Below, one piece after another: positions 18,543 through 27,068 of a stretch of DNA of 51,913 nt (positions are counted from its first letter, which is position 1; each line of letters starts with the position of its first letter). The notes below the pieces were generated by a model. That model was not told the origin of the DNA. It did not search any database and saw only the letters and a list, made by a program, of their open reading frames with translations. Both the position numbers and the translations under genes were made by a program. The stretch spans positions 1 through 51,913 of the forward strand of contig CAYSOF010000035.1 of NCBI GenBank assembly GCA_964432595.1. The letters are read 5' to 3'. This stretch comes from DASYLJ01 sp964432595 (GTDB taxonomy: Bacteria; Desulfobacterota; Binatia; DP-6).

Positions 18543-19745
18543 ATGCGATTTTACGAGTACGAAGCCAAGGCCCTCTTCGCACGTCACGGCGTGCCCCTGC
18601 TGAAAGGACGCGTCGCGAAGACCGCGGCCGAGGCGCGCGAGATCGCCGCCGAGATCGGCGAGCGCGTCGTGCTCAAGTCGCAAGTGCTGACGGGCGGCCG
18701 CATGAAGGCGGGCGGCGTCAAGTTCGCCGACACCCCCGAGGAGGCCGAGAAGGCCGCCGACTTCATCCTGCAGCTCGAGATCAAGGGGCAGAAGCCGCGC
18801 GGCGTCCTCGTCGAGCAGTGCGCGCCCGTCGAGCAGGAGTACTTCGCCGCCATCACCTGGGACGGCCGCCGGAAGCTCCCCGTGCTGATCTTCAGCGACA
18901 TGGGCGGCATCGACATCGAAGAGGTCGCGGAGAAGCATCCCGAGCACGTGAGCCAGGTGCACCTCTCCACGCTGATCCCCTTCAGCCCGTTCAAGGCGAA
19001 GGAGGCGATCGCGGGCACGGGCGTCACCGGCGACGTGCTCAACAAGATGATCCCGATCCTGACGATGCTGGTCGACGTCTTCCTGCGCTACGACCTGACG
19101 CTCGCCGAGATCAACCCGATCGGGCGTCTCAAGGACGGCCGCATCCTCGTCCTCGACGGCCACATCGACCTCGAGGGCGACGCGCGCGACAAGCACGCGA
19201 AGGTCATCGCCGATCTCGGCATCGGCAAGGAGGAGACGCGCGAGGCGCGCCCGCCCACGCCGTTCGAGATCAAGGGCGCCGAGGTCGACGCCGCCGACCA
19301 CCGCGGCGTCGCCGGCAACGTCAAGGAGTTCGACGGCAACCTCGGCCTGGTGATCGGCGCCGGCGGCGGCTCGCTGACGCTGTTCGACGCCATCCGCAAG
19401 CACGGCGGCAAGCCGGCCAACTACTGCGAGATTGGCGGCAACCCGAGCGTCGGCAAGACGTGCGAGCTGACGAAGCTCATCCTGTCGAAGCCCGGCGTCG
19501 AGAAGATCGCCGTCATGATGAACGTCGTGTCGAACACGCGCGTCGACATCGTCGCCCGCGGCGTCATCAAGGGCTGCGTCGAGTCGGGGCGCGATCCGTC
19601 GAAGACCATCGCGATCTTCCGCATCCCCGGCTCGTGGGAGGACGACGGCTTCAAGATCCTCGCGAAGTACGGCGTCGAGTACTGCGATCGCAGCGTGTCG
19701 ATGTACGAAGCGGCGGGTCGGGCCGTGAAGAAGATGGCGAGCTGA
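18543..19745 (+). CDS. mtkA: Malate-CoA ligase / succinyl-CoA synthetase beta-like subunit
   Basis: 400 aa, ATP-grasp family: MRFYEYEAKALFARHGVP at the start, VVLKSQVLTGGRMKAGGVKF, LAEINPIGRLKDGRILVLDG in the nucleotide-binding half and EIGGNPSV in the CoA-ligase half. With the next gene it forms an ADP-forming acyl-CoA synthetase. Linkage to a malyl-CoA lyase-like gene in the same operon favours malate thiokinase (MtkA: malate + CoA + ATP to malyl-CoA, serine cycle) over the TCA enzyme. The gap to mtkB is 3 bases. Upstream, TTGACG at 18478 could be a -35 box. Substrate is inferred from context. Confidence 0.8.
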   Translation: MRFYEYEAKALFARHGVPLLKGRVAKTAAEAREIAAEIGERVVLKSQVLTGGRMKAGGVKFADTPEEAEKAADFILQLEIKGQKPRGVLVEQCAPVEQEYFAAITWDGRRKLPVLIFSDMGGIDIEEVAEKHPEHVSQVHLSTLIPFSPFKAKEAIAGTGVTGDVLNKMIPILTMLVDVFLRYDLTLAEINPIGRLKDGRILVLDGHIDLEGDARDKHAKVIADLGIGKEETREARPPTPFEIKGAEVDAADHRGVAGNVKEFDGNLGLVIGAGGGSLTLFDAIRKHGGKPANYCEIGGNPSVGKTCELTKLILSKPGVEKIAVMMNVVSNTRVDIVARGVIKGCVESGRDPSKTIAIFRIPGSWEDDGFKILAKYGVEYCDRSVSMYEAAGRAVKKMAS

Positions 19746-19748
19746 GCG

Positions 19749-20651
19749 ATGTCGATTCTGATCAACAAGGACACCACCGTCATCATCCAGGGCATCACCG
19801 GCCGCGAGGCGGTGAACCTGACGCGCGAAGGCCTCGACTACGGCACGAAGATCGTCGGCGGCGTCACCCCCGGTCGCGCCGGGCGCGACGTCTACGGCGT
19901 GCCGGTCTACGACTGCGTGCGCGACATCACGACGAAGCAGAAGATCGACGCGTCGATCGTGACGGTGCCGCCGAAGTTCACCCGCGACGCCGTGTTCGAG
20001 GCCATCGAGGCCGGCGTGAAGCTCGTCGTCGTCGTCACCGAGCGCATCCCGCGCGGCGAGGTGGCGCAGATGGTCGAGCTGGCGAACCTGCGCGGCGCGC
20101 GCATCATCGGCCCGAACTGTCTCGGCGTGCTGTCGCCCGACGAGGCGAAGGTCGGCGGCCTCGGCGGTCCGGCGAAGAACGTGCGGCGCGCGTTCACGAA
20201 GGGCCCCATCGGCGTGATGTCGCGCTCGGGCGGCATGACCACCGAGATCGCGAACACGCTGACGGCGGCCGGCCTCGGCCAGTCGACGTGCGTGTCGATC
20301 GGCGGCGACGCCGTCATCGGCTCGACCTACGCCGAGCTGATGCCGCTCTTCGAGAAGGACCCGGAGACGAAGGCCATCGCCATCTACTCCGAGCCCGGCG
20401 GCCGCATGGAAGCCGAGCTGGCCGACTGGGTGCGCGAGAACAAGTCGCGCCTGCCCATCATCGCCTTCATGGCCGGCCGGTTCATGGACGAGATGCCCGG
20501 CATGCGCTTCGGCCACGCCGGCACCATCGTCGAGGGCAAGGCCGACACGACGGCGGACAAGATCGAGCGCATGAAGGCCGCGGGCATCTCGGTCGCCGAG
20601 CGCATCGAGGACATCCCCGCGCTCGTCAAGGAACGGCTGAAGGGACACTGA
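19749..20651 (+). CDS. mtkB: Malate-CoA ligase / succinyl-CoA synthetase alpha-like subunit
   Basis: 300 aa. N-terminal CoA-binding domain (DTTVIIQGITGREA, GGVTPGRAGRDVYGVPVY), GPNCLGVLSPDEAKVGG and the phosphohistidine motif GHAGTIVEG with His256. It carries the phospho-His and CoA in the two-step ligation of malate or succinate. It starts 3 bases after mtkA and ends 3 bases before the ferredoxin gene, so co-translation is near certain. As for its partner, malate specificity rests on the neighbouring lyase. Confidence 0.8.
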   Translation: MSILINKDTTVIIQGITGREAVNLTREGLDYGTKIVGGVTPGRAGRDVYGVPVYDCVRDITTKQKIDASIVTVPPKFTRDAVFEAIEAGVKLVVVVTERIPRGEVAQMVELANLRGARIIGPNCLGVLSPDEAKVGGLGGPAKNVRRAFTKGPIGVMSRSGGMTTEIANTLTAAGLGQSTCVSIGGDAVIGSTYAELMPLFEKDPETKAIAIYSEPGGRMEAELADWVRENKSRLPIIAFMAGRFMDEMPGMRFGHAGTIVEGKADTTADKIERMKAAGISVAERIEDIPALVKERLKGH

Positions 20652-20654
20652 ACG

Positions 20655-20873
20655 ATGCCAGGCATGTTCATCGACGTGCAGGTGAGCGGCAAGGCCGCCA
20701 CGGACCCCGCGATCGCGAAGAAGCTCGCCGAGGTCTGCCCCGTCAACATCTTCGCGGCCGACGGCGGCCCGGTGAAGATCGTCGAGAAGAACCTCGACGA
20801 GTGCACGCTCTGCGAGCTGTGCCTTCCGGTCTGTCCGGGCGAGGTCCGCGTCGTCAAGCTGTACGAAGGCTGA
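20655..20873 (+). CDS. Small 4Fe-4S ferredoxin-like protein
   Basis: 72 aa with five Cys: Cys28 in AEVCPVNIF and Cys50, 53, 56 and 60 in CTLCELCLPVCP. A C-P pair precedes the CxxCxxC motif, so one [4Fe-4S] cluster can be built from Cys50/53/56 plus Cys28 (or Cys60). It is cytosolic and an electron carrier or a subunit-like partner. It sits inside the malate thiokinase-malyl-CoA lyase operon (3 bases after mtkB, 5 before the lyase), at the place where methylotrophs often have phosphoenolpyruvate carboxylase. Its redox partner is not evident; Mcd is a candidate only by co-occurrence. Confidence 0.85.
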   Translation: MPGMFIDVQVSGKAATDPAIAKKLAEVCPVNIFAADGGPVKIVEKNLDECTLCELCLPVCPGEVRVVKLYEG

Positions 20874-20878
20874 CAGCC

Positions 20879-21928
20879 ATGCGAAGCCCACGCGATTTCT
20901 TCAAGCCCCTCGCCATCGGCGCGCCGGACCCGCTCCGCGAAATCCCGGTCAAGCCGTCGCGCATGATCCACTTCTTCGACCCGAGCAATCCGAAGATGCT
21001 CGCCAAGCTCCCCGAGCTGGCGAAGCAGTCGGACATCCTGCTCGGCAACCTCGAAGACGCGATCCCCGCCGACAAGAAGATCGCCGCGCGCGACGGGCTC
21101 GCGCAGATCGGCCGCGAGGTCGACTTCGGCGGCACCCCGCTCTGGACGCGCATCAACAGCCTCGACAGCCCCTGGTTCATCGACGACATCACCACCCTCG
21201 TCGGCGCCATCGGCAACCAGCTCGAAGTGATCATGGTGCCCAAGGTCGAGGGCCCGTGGGACATCCACTACGTCGACCGGCTGCTCGCGCAGCTCGAGGC
21301 GAAGCACAAGATCCAGCGGCCGATCCTCGTACACGCGCTGCTCGAGACCGCGCTCGGCGTCACGAACGTCGAGGAGATCTGCGCGGCCAGCCCGCGCATG
21401 CAGGGCATCAGCTTCGGCCCGGCCGACCTCGCGGCGTCGCGACGGATGAAGACGACGCGCGTCGGCGGCGGTCACCCGGCGTACCTCGTGCGCAACGATC
21501 CCGACAAGGCGAACCCCGAGGCGCCGCGGGCGGCGTCGCAGCAGGACCCGTGGCACTACTCGATCGCGCGCATGGTCGACGCCTGCACAGCGACGGGCGC
21601 CCTGCCCTTCTACGGCCCGTTCGGCGACATCTCCGACGGCCTCGGCTGCGAGGACCAGTTCCGCGCCGCCTTCCTGCTCGGCTGCGTCGGCGCGTGGTCG
21701 CTGCATCCGAGCCAGATCGCCATCGCCAAGAAGGTGTTCAGCCCCCCGCCGGACGAGGTGAAGTTCGCGCTCCGCGTGCTCGAGGCGATGCCCGACGGCC
21801 GCGGCGTCGTCATGCTCGACGGCAAGATGCAGGACGACGCGACGTGGAAGCAGTGCAAGGTGATGGTGAACCTCGCACAGCTTCTGGCCGCGAAGGATCC
21901 CGAGCTGAAGGCGCAGTACGGTCTCTGA
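20879..21928 (+). CDS. mcl: HpcH/HpaI-CitE superfamily lyase, probable malyl-CoA/beta-methylmalyl-CoA lyase
   Basis: 349 aa, close to Chloroflexus-type malyl-CoA lyase length. Conserved elements: LGNLEDAIPADKKIAAR, TPLWTRINSLDSPW, VMVPKVEGPWDI (Mg ligand Glu), HALLETALGVTNVEEI, SFGPADLAASRRMK (Mg ligand Asp) and GCVGAWSLHPSQIAIA. The enzyme cleaves malyl-CoA to acetyl-CoA and glyoxylate, and often beta-methylmalyl-CoA to propionyl-CoA and glyoxylate. Following a malate thiokinase pair it closes the acetyl-CoA-releasing step of the serine cycle; with Mcd (14201) it also fits the ethylmalonyl-CoA pathway. ATG at 20879 lies 5 bases after the ferredoxin stop. Confidence 0.85.
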   Translation: MRSPRDFFKPLAIGAPDPLREIPVKPSRMIHFFDPSNPKMLAKLPELAKQSDILLGNLEDAIPADKKIAARDGLAQIGREVDFGGTPLWTRINSLDSPWFIDDITTLVGAIGNQLEVIMVPKVEGPWDIHYVDRLLAQLEAKHKIQRPILVHALLETALGVTNVEEICAASPRMQGISFGPADLAASRRMKTTRVGGGHPAYLVRNDPDKANPEAPRAASQQDPWHYSIARMVDACTATGALPFYGPFGDISDGLGCEDQFRAAFLLGCVGAWSLHPSQIAIAKKVFSPPPDEVKFALRVLEAMPDGRGVVMLDGKMQDDATWKQCKVMVNLAQLLAAKDPELKAQYGL

Positions 21929-21973
21929 CGAGCCGTTCGACGCGCCGCCGCCGTCAAACGGGTGGAGGTGACC

Positions 21974-23584
21974 ATGGACCGGAGCGCGTGGCAGGGGCCG
22001 CAACGCATCGCCATGGTGGCGGTCGCGTACTTCGCCGCAGCCGTGCTCGGCGGATGGCTCTCGGCGCCCACCTCGTTCGCGACGTTCTGGCCGCCCAACG
22101 GCGTGCTGCTCGCGGCGCTGCTCGGGTCGCCGCGGCGAATGTGGCCGGCGCTCATCCTGGCGACGGGTCCGGCCAACGTCGCCTTCAACCTGCTGCAGGG
22201 GCACTCCTCGGCGATCAACCTGGCGTACTGGTGCGTCAACGTCGGCGAGGCGTACCTCGCTGCGGCCGTCCTGACCAGTCCGGCGGTCCGCGTTCGAGCC
22301 GTGCGTTGCCCGCGCGACGTCCTCGCCCTCACCGTCACCGCGGCGGGCGCGGCTGCCGTGGCCGCCGTGCTCGGCGCCGCGGTCACCGGGATCTCGCCCA
22401 CACCCCTTCCCTTCCACCGCGCGTGGCGGATGTGGTGGGCCGCCGATCTGCTCGGGCTCCTGGCAGTCACGCCAGTCGCGATCCCCTGGTTCGCGCGTCG
22501 CACGAGCGACGACGTCGCACCGGCTCGCGCGGAGATGCTCGCCTTCGTGGCCCTCTGCGCCATTCTCACGGTCACCGTCGCCATCGACACGCTCGCAGGC
22601 TCCGGACGGCTGGTGCAGCCGATCCTGGTGATCATACCGCTCGGTGGTTGGGCGGCCCTGCGCCTCGGTGTCTCGGCGACGTCCTGGGCCGTCCTCGTCG
22701 TGGCGAGCGTCTCCATCCTGCGGCACGTGCACGGGATCGGGGCTCTCCTTCTCGGCACGCCGTACACGCCCGACGTCGCGTTCGTCCTCCAGACGATCCT
22801 CTGCGGGATCGCCGTCACCTTCCTCGCCATCGCGGCCGCGATCGAGGTACACCGTCGCGCGGACCGGGCGGCGCACCGGCGCGACGACGAGCGCGACCTC
22901 CTCGTGCGCACGATCACGCACGAGATCCGCAACCCCGTGGCGACCATCCTCGGGGGCGTCGAGCTGGTGCGCGACGCGGACCAGTCGATCGGACTCACCG
23001 ATCGAGCGGCGGGCTTCCAGATGATCGAGCGCGCTGCGCGCCAGATCCTGTCGCTCGTGGATCAGGTCCTCGCGCTGGGGCGCGGCGCAGCAGTTCCGCT
23101 CCGGAGCACCCGCTGTTGGCTGCCGGCCCTCTGGCGCGACCTCCATGCCGAGTGCGCCGCGTTGCCGCATGGCCACGACGTCGTGCTCCACTGGTCCGAG
23201 CCCGTGCCCGATGCGACCCTGGATACGGATCGCGAACGACTCCAGATGATCGTCCGCAACCTCGTGAGCAATGCGCTCAAGTACACCGACCGCGGCACCG
23301 TCAGCGTCTCGTGCAGCGTGCGCGACGGTCGCTTCGTGTTCCTGGTCGAGGACACCGGCATCGGCATCCCCGCCGCCGACCGAGAGCGCGTGTTCGCGCT
23401 CTACGACCGCGGCGGCTCGAGCGCAGCGACCCGCCGACCCGGCACCGGGATCGGGCTATACGTCGTGCGCCAGTTCGCCGAGCAGCTCGGTGGACGGGTC
23501 GTCCTGCACAGCGAGGTCGGGATCGGCACCCGGATCACGGTCGATCTGCCCCTCGGTGACGCGCGGAGTGCCGCCGCCGGCTGA
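21974..23584 (+). CDS. MASE1-type sensor histidine kinase
   Basis: 536 aa. About eight N-terminal membrane helices (1-285) of MASE1 type, with TFWPPNGVLLAALLG near the start as in that family. A short linker leads to HisKA (ITHEIRNPVATILGG, phospho-acceptor His316) and HATPase_c: N-box NLVSNALKYT, G1 EDTGIGIP and G2 GTGIGLYVV. It is an integral-membrane autokinase; the signal is unknown. No response regulator is adjacent, so it is an orphan. ATG at 21974 follows GGTGGAGGTGACC; an in-frame GTG at 21962 is part of that ribosome binding site. Confidence 0.9.
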   Translation: MDRSAWQGPQRIAMVAVAYFAAAVLGGWLSAPTSFATFWPPNGVLLAALLGSPRRMWPALILATGPANVAFNLLQGHSSAINLAYWCVNVGEAYLAAAVLTSPAVRVRAVRCPRDVLALTVTAAGAAAVAAVLGAAVTGISPTPLPFHRAWRMWWAADLLGLLAVTPVAIPWFARRTSDDVAPARAEMLAFVALCAILTVTVAIDTLAGSGRLVQPILVIIPLGGWAALRLGVSATSWAVLVVASVSILRHVHGIGALLLGTPYTPDVAFVLQTILCGIAVTFLAIAAAIEVHRRADRAAHRRDDERDLLVRTITHEIRNPVATILGGVELVRDADQSIGLTDRAAGFQMIERAARQILSLVDQVLALGRGAAVPLRSTRCWLPALWRDLHAECAALPHGHDVVLHWSEPVPDATLDTDRERLQMIVRNLVSNALKYTDRGTVSVSCSVRDGRFVFLVEDTGIGIPAADRERVFALYDRGGSSAATRRPGTGIGLYVVRQFAEQLGGRVVLHSEVGIGTRITVDLPLGDARSAAAG

Positions 23585-23644
23585 CCCTTTTCAACCGAGG
23601 CGCCGGTGCTCCATTATGGCGGCCCACCCGAGGAGGACGCCATC

Positions 23645-25393
23645 GTGAGCCAGCCCAATCCGTCGAAGTTCCCGGCCATGTCCATCGCGCAGGCGCACGC
23701 GCTGTTGAACCAGCCGGGCGGGCCGCTCGAGGTCGGCGAAGAGGTCATCCGCGGCGTCCGCATGAAGGTGTGGAAGAACGCGCCGCCGACGCTGCGCGAG
23801 ATCTTCGCGGGCACCGCGCGCCACGCGACGCGCGACGCGCTGGTGCACGAGGGCGAGCGCGTCACCTACGGCGCCTATCGCGCCGCCGCGATCGCCGTCG
23901 CCCACCAGCTGGTCGCCGACGGCGTGCAGAAGGGCGACCGCGTCGCCGTCCTGATGCGGAACCTGCCCGAATGGCCGATCGCTTTCTGGGGCGCCGTCCT
24001 CGCGGGCGCGATCGTCACGCCGCTGAACGCCTGGTGGACCGGCCCGGAGCTCGAGTACGGCCTCGTCGACTCGGGCGCCACGGTCGCCATCATGGACGTC
24101 GAGCGCTGGGAGCGCGTGCGCGAGCACGTCGACGCGTGTCCCGCGCTCCGCACGATCTACGTCGCGCGCACCAGCGACGACGTCGCCGACCCGCGCGTGA
24201 AGCGCCTGGAAAGCGTCATCGGCGGCCCCAACGACTGGGCCGCCATCGCCGAGGGCGCCCTGCCCGACGTGCCGCTCGCCCCCGACGACGACGTGACGAT
24301 CTTCTACACGTCGGGCACGACCGGGAAGCCGAAGGGCGCCGTCATCACCCACCGGAACATCATCTCCAACATGTTCAACGCGGCGAACGCGCAGGCGCGC
24401 GCCTACCTCCGCCGCGGCGAGAGGCCGCCGGCGCCCGATCCGGACGCGCCGCAGAAGGCCATCCTCATCTCCGTGCCGTTCTTCCACGCGACGGGCTGCT
24501 TCGCGGTGATGCTGCCGTCGGCGATGGGCGGCGCGAAGCTCGTGATGCAGCGGCGCTGGGACGTCGACGCCGCGCTCGCGCTGATCGAGCGCGAGCGCAT
24601 CACCAGCGCGGGCGGCGTGCCGACGATCGCGTGGCAGATCCTCGAGCATCCGAAGTTCGACCAGTTCGACCTGTCGTCGCTGGAGACGCTGTCCTACGGG
24701 GGCGCGCCGGCGGCGCCCGACCTGGTGCGGCGCATCCGCGAGCGTTTCCCCAAGGTGCAGCCCGGCCAGGGCTGGGGCATGACCGAGACGTCGGCGACGG
24801 CCGTCTCGAACTACGCCGAGGACTACGAGCTGCGGCCGCAGAGCTGCGGCGTGCCATCGATGACCGGCGAGGCGATGATCATGTCGCCCGAGGGCCAACG
24901 CCTGCCCGTCGGAGCCGTCGGCGAGCTCTGGTACAAGGGCCCGATCGTCGTCCGCTGCTACTGGCAGAAGCCGCAGGCCACCGCCGAGACGTTCGTCGAC
25001 GGCTGGGTGAAGACGGGCGACCTCGCGCGCATGGACGAGGAAGGCTTCATCTTCATCGTCGACCGCGCGAAGGACATGCTGATCCGCGGCGGCGAGAACA
25101 TTTACTGCGTGGAGGTCGAGAACGCGCTCTACGACCACCCCGCCGTCATGGACGCCGCCGTCATCGGTCTGCCCCACCGCACGCTCGGCGAGGAGCCGGC
25201 GGCGGTCGTGCATCTGAAGCCCGGCATCAGCGCCGACGAGCAGGAGCTGCGCCACTGGGTGTCGCAGAAGATCGCCGCGTTCAAGGTTCCCGTCCGCGTC
25301 GCCTTCTGGCCCGAGACGCTGCCGCGCAACGCCAACGGCAAGATCATGAAGCGCGAGCTCAAGAAGGCGTTCCCCGACGCGTTCGCCGACTGA
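23645..25393 (+). CDS. Acyl-CoA synthetase (AMP-forming), FadD-like
   Basis: 582 aa of the ANL superfamily. P-loop YTSGTTGKPKGAV, the GWGMTETSATAVSNY adenine-binding region, DGWVKTGDLARMDEEGF, the hinge DRAKDMLIRGGENI, and the catalytic Lys in NANGKIMKREL near the C-terminus. It activates a carboxylic acid to its CoA thioester through an acyl-AMP. Chain length is not predictable; neighbours suggest medium or long acyl chains. The start is GTG at 23645 with CCGAGGAGGACG ahead of it; the in-frame upstream codons (from 23606) cover that ribosome binding site. Confidence 0.92.
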   Translation: MSQPNPSKFPAMSIAQAHALLNQPGGPLEVGEEVIRGVRMKVWKNAPPTLREIFAGTARHATRDALVHEGERVTYGAYRAAAIAVAHQLVADGVQKGDRVAVLMRNLPEWPIAFWGAVLAGAIVTPLNAWWTGPELEYGLVDSGATVAIMDVERWERVREHVDACPALRTIYVARTSDDVADPRVKRLESVIGGPNDWAAIAEGALPDVPLAPDDDVTIFYTSGTTGKPKGAVITHRNIISNMFNAANAQARAYLRRGERPPAPDPDAPQKAILISVPFFHATGCFAVMLPSAMGGAKLVMQRRWDVDAALALIERERITSAGGVPTIAWQILEHPKFDQFDLSSLETLSYGGAPAAPDLVRRIRERFPKVQPGQGWGMTETSATAVSNYAEDYELRPQSCGVPSMTGEAMIMSPEGQRLPVGAVGELWYKGPIVVRCYWQKPQATAETFVDGWVKTGDLARMDEEGFIFIVDRAKDMLIRGGENIYCVEVENALYDHPAVMDAAVIGLPHRTLGEEPAAVVHLKPGISADEQELRHWVSQKIAAFKVPVRVAFWPETLPRNANGKIMKRELKKAFPDAFAD

Positions 25394-25402
25394 CGGCGCG
25401 TC

Positions 25403-25843
25403 GTGAACACCTGGAAGGACGCGATCGTCGTCACCAGCGTCGGGGTGGTCGGCGTCCTCGGTCTCGGCTGGCCGATCCTCCGCACGCACCGCGCACGCCG
25501 CTGGCCGCAGACGCGCGCCACGGTGACGGACGCGCACGTCGACGACGAGGACGACTTCGCGTCACGGGTCCGCTACCGGTATCGGGTGGACGGCGAGACC
25601 TACCACGGCGAGCGCGTCACCTTCTTCCTTCCGTCGCGGCATCACGCGAAGCGCCTGAAGAAGGGCACCGCGATCGACGTCCGCTACGATCCGTCGAATC
25701 CGGCGCGGTCGGTCGTCGAGACGGACGTGCCCTTCGGCGTCTACATGGCGCTGTGGCTCTTCGCGGTGTTCGCCGTCGGCGGCGCGATCCCGATGCTGCG
25801 CGCTCTCCTCGCCGGCGGGACTGGCGACACCTTGCCGGAGTGA
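25403..25843 (+). CDS. DUF3592 membrane protein
   Basis: 146 aa. A hydrophobic N-terminal helix (about 7-25), a soluble beta domain with RVRYRYRVDGETYHGERV and GTAIDVRYDPSNPARSVVE, which is the DUF3592 pattern, and a C-terminal helix (about 112-133). Function of the family is unknown. The start is GTG at 25403, nine bases after the acyl-CoA synthetase stop, so it may be co-transcribed. It converges with the DUF4239 gene, whose stop is 7 bases away. Confidence 0.8.
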   Translation: MNTWKDAIVVTSVGVVGVLGLGWPILRTHRARRWPQTRATVTDAHVDDEDDFASRVRYRYRVDGETYHGERVTFFLPSRHHAKRLKKGTAIDVRYDPSNPARSVVETDVPFGVYMALWLFAVFAVGGAIPMLRALLAGGTGDTLPE

Positions 25844-25850
25844 GCGGCGC

Positions 25851-26630
25851 TCACTTCATCGCGTCGCGCACCTCGGCGAGCAATCGATCGTACGAGTCGA
25901 TGCGGATCAGCCCCAGGCGCGGATACTCCAGATCGATCGTCACGTAGATGGTGAGCGCCAGGATGGCGGCGAAGCCGACGACATGGAGCCAGCTCCGCGA
26001 CGGCTCCGCGCCCATGCTGAAGCCTGCGAGCAGCGCACAGGCCAGGGCGAGCAGTCCGAGCAGTCCGAAGATCGCAACCGGCGGGTGCATGTCCAGGGAT
26101 GCCGTTCGCGTGCTGGCGACGTCGAACATGGCGTTCAGTGCCGGCAGCAGCAGCATCATACACGCGGGCACCGCCGGCGGCTGACATCCCTCGATCGCTC
26201 CGCGCCAGATGTCGCGCTCAAGCCCCTGCGCCGAAGCGAGCATCGCGTAAGCGGCGGCCGGCCGATCGCTCATGCCGTAGGCCTCCAGCCGGGCATCGAC
26301 GTACCCGCGGACCTGCTCCCGCAACGCGTCGCGCGATGCCGGCGGCAGCAGATCGAGCCGGAGATACGCGGTGCCGACGTCGTTCGCCTCCTCGACGATC
26401 AACGCCCGTCGCACCTCGAGGCGCGACGCAGCGCCGGAGAACGTGAAGGCGACGAGCAGCCCCATCAGCGCGAACACCGCGCCTTCGACGGCACCGAGCC
26501 CCGCTCCGCCGCCGTCGCCCCCGTACAGCGCGGCACGACGGCGACGGTAGCGTCGCCCGAGCTCGACCATCGCCACCATGCCGACGAACGCGACGGCGGC
26601 GAAGACGATGCCCAGGGCCACCTGGTTCAT
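25851..26630 (-). CDS. DUF4239 (bestrophin-like) membrane protein
   Basis: 259 aa with four predicted helices (about 5-27, 47-68, 180-205 and 212-232). The central loop has VEEANDVGTAYLRLDLLP, a hallmark of the DUF4239/bestrophin-like family. Members are proposed to form small ion channels but this is not shown for DUF4239. It is transcribed in the same direction as the lipoprotein and SYLF genes upstream, but a MITE-like element separates it from them, so it may now depend on other promoters. Confidence 0.8.
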   Translation of the reverse strand: MNQVALGIVFAAVAFVGMVAMVELGRRYRRRRAALYGGDGGGAGLGAVEGAVFALMGLLVAFTFSGAASRLEVRRALIVEEANDVGTAYLRLDLLPPASRDALREQVRGYVDARLEAYGMSDRPAAAYAMLASAQGLERDIWRGAIEGCQPPAVPACMMLLLPALNAMFDVASTRTASLDMHPPVAIFGLLGLLALACALLAGFSMGAEPSRSWLHVVGFAAILALTIYVTIDLEYPRLGLIRIDSYDRLLAEVRDAMK

Positions 26631-26639
26631 GGCCCGTCG

Positions 26640-26806
26640 CTAGTGTCCCGTCTCGAAAGTAGCGCCTACGATCTCGGGCGGTCTCACGGCGCCTGGCATC
26701 GTTGCTCCTCCTCGCAATAGGGCCTGCTATTCCTCGTCGTCGCGCCTTGCCAGGCGCCGCGATCCCACCCGATCTCGTAGGCGCTACTTTCGAGACGGGA
26801 CACTAG
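26640..26806. mobile_element. 167-bp MITE-like element with 39-bp terminal inverted repeats
   Basis: The arms 26640-26678 and 26768-26806 are inverted copies matching at 37 of 39 positions, beginning CTAGTGTCCCGTCTCGAAAG. Complementarity continues inward (16 of the next 20 bases). The element has no coding capacity. Both tips are CTAG, compatible with a TA or CTAG target duplication. It looks like a non-autonomous derivative mobilised by a transposase elsewhere; the insertion-sequence family cannot be named from sequence alone. Its right tip supplies the stop codon of the lipoprotein gene. RNA from either strand would fold into a long hairpin. Confidence 0.85.
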
Positions 26807-27060
26807 TGCTCCACGAGTGTCCAGCCCGCGGCACGCATGCACTTCACGAACTCGCCGCCGACGTAGGCGCCGCCCGTCGTCCCCATCTTCGAGCTCTCCG
26901 CGAGCGTCTGCGTCTTGCAGTCCTGGCGCGCCTCGTCGAACGACGGCGCGACGTCCGACGTCTTCTCCCACCGCATCGACGAAGTCGACGTCTGCGTCGG
27001 GTAGCTGCAGGCCGCGAGCCCCGCGACCATCAGGATCGACCACGGAAATCCGACACGCAT
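26803..27060 (-). CDS. Small lipoprotein, C-terminus altered by element insertion
   Basis: 85 aa. Type II signal peptide with the lipobox LAAC (Cys about residue 18), then a 65-residue Ser/Thr-rich and charged mature part with two further Cys (DCKTQT, KCMRAAGW). Anchored in the outer membrane or periplasmic face. Start ATG 27060 has GAGG six bases upstream; a GTG at 27072 overlapping the SYLF stop is an alternative. The TAG stop (26805-26803) lies within the terminal CTAG of the MITE-like element, so the original C-terminus has probably been replaced. Function unknown. Confidence 0.65.
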   Translation of the reverse strand: MRVGFPWSILMVAGLAACSYPTQTSTSSMRWEKTSDVAPSFDEARQDCKTQTLAESSKMGTTGGAYVGGEFVKCMRAAGWTLVEH

Positions 27061-27068
27061 CGTGCGCC

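Noticed and set aside
18543..20651. Plain TCA-cycle succinyl-CoA synthetase
   Set aside because: Not excluded by sequence, but the tight operon with a malyl-CoA lyase-like gene makes malate-CoA ligase the better call.
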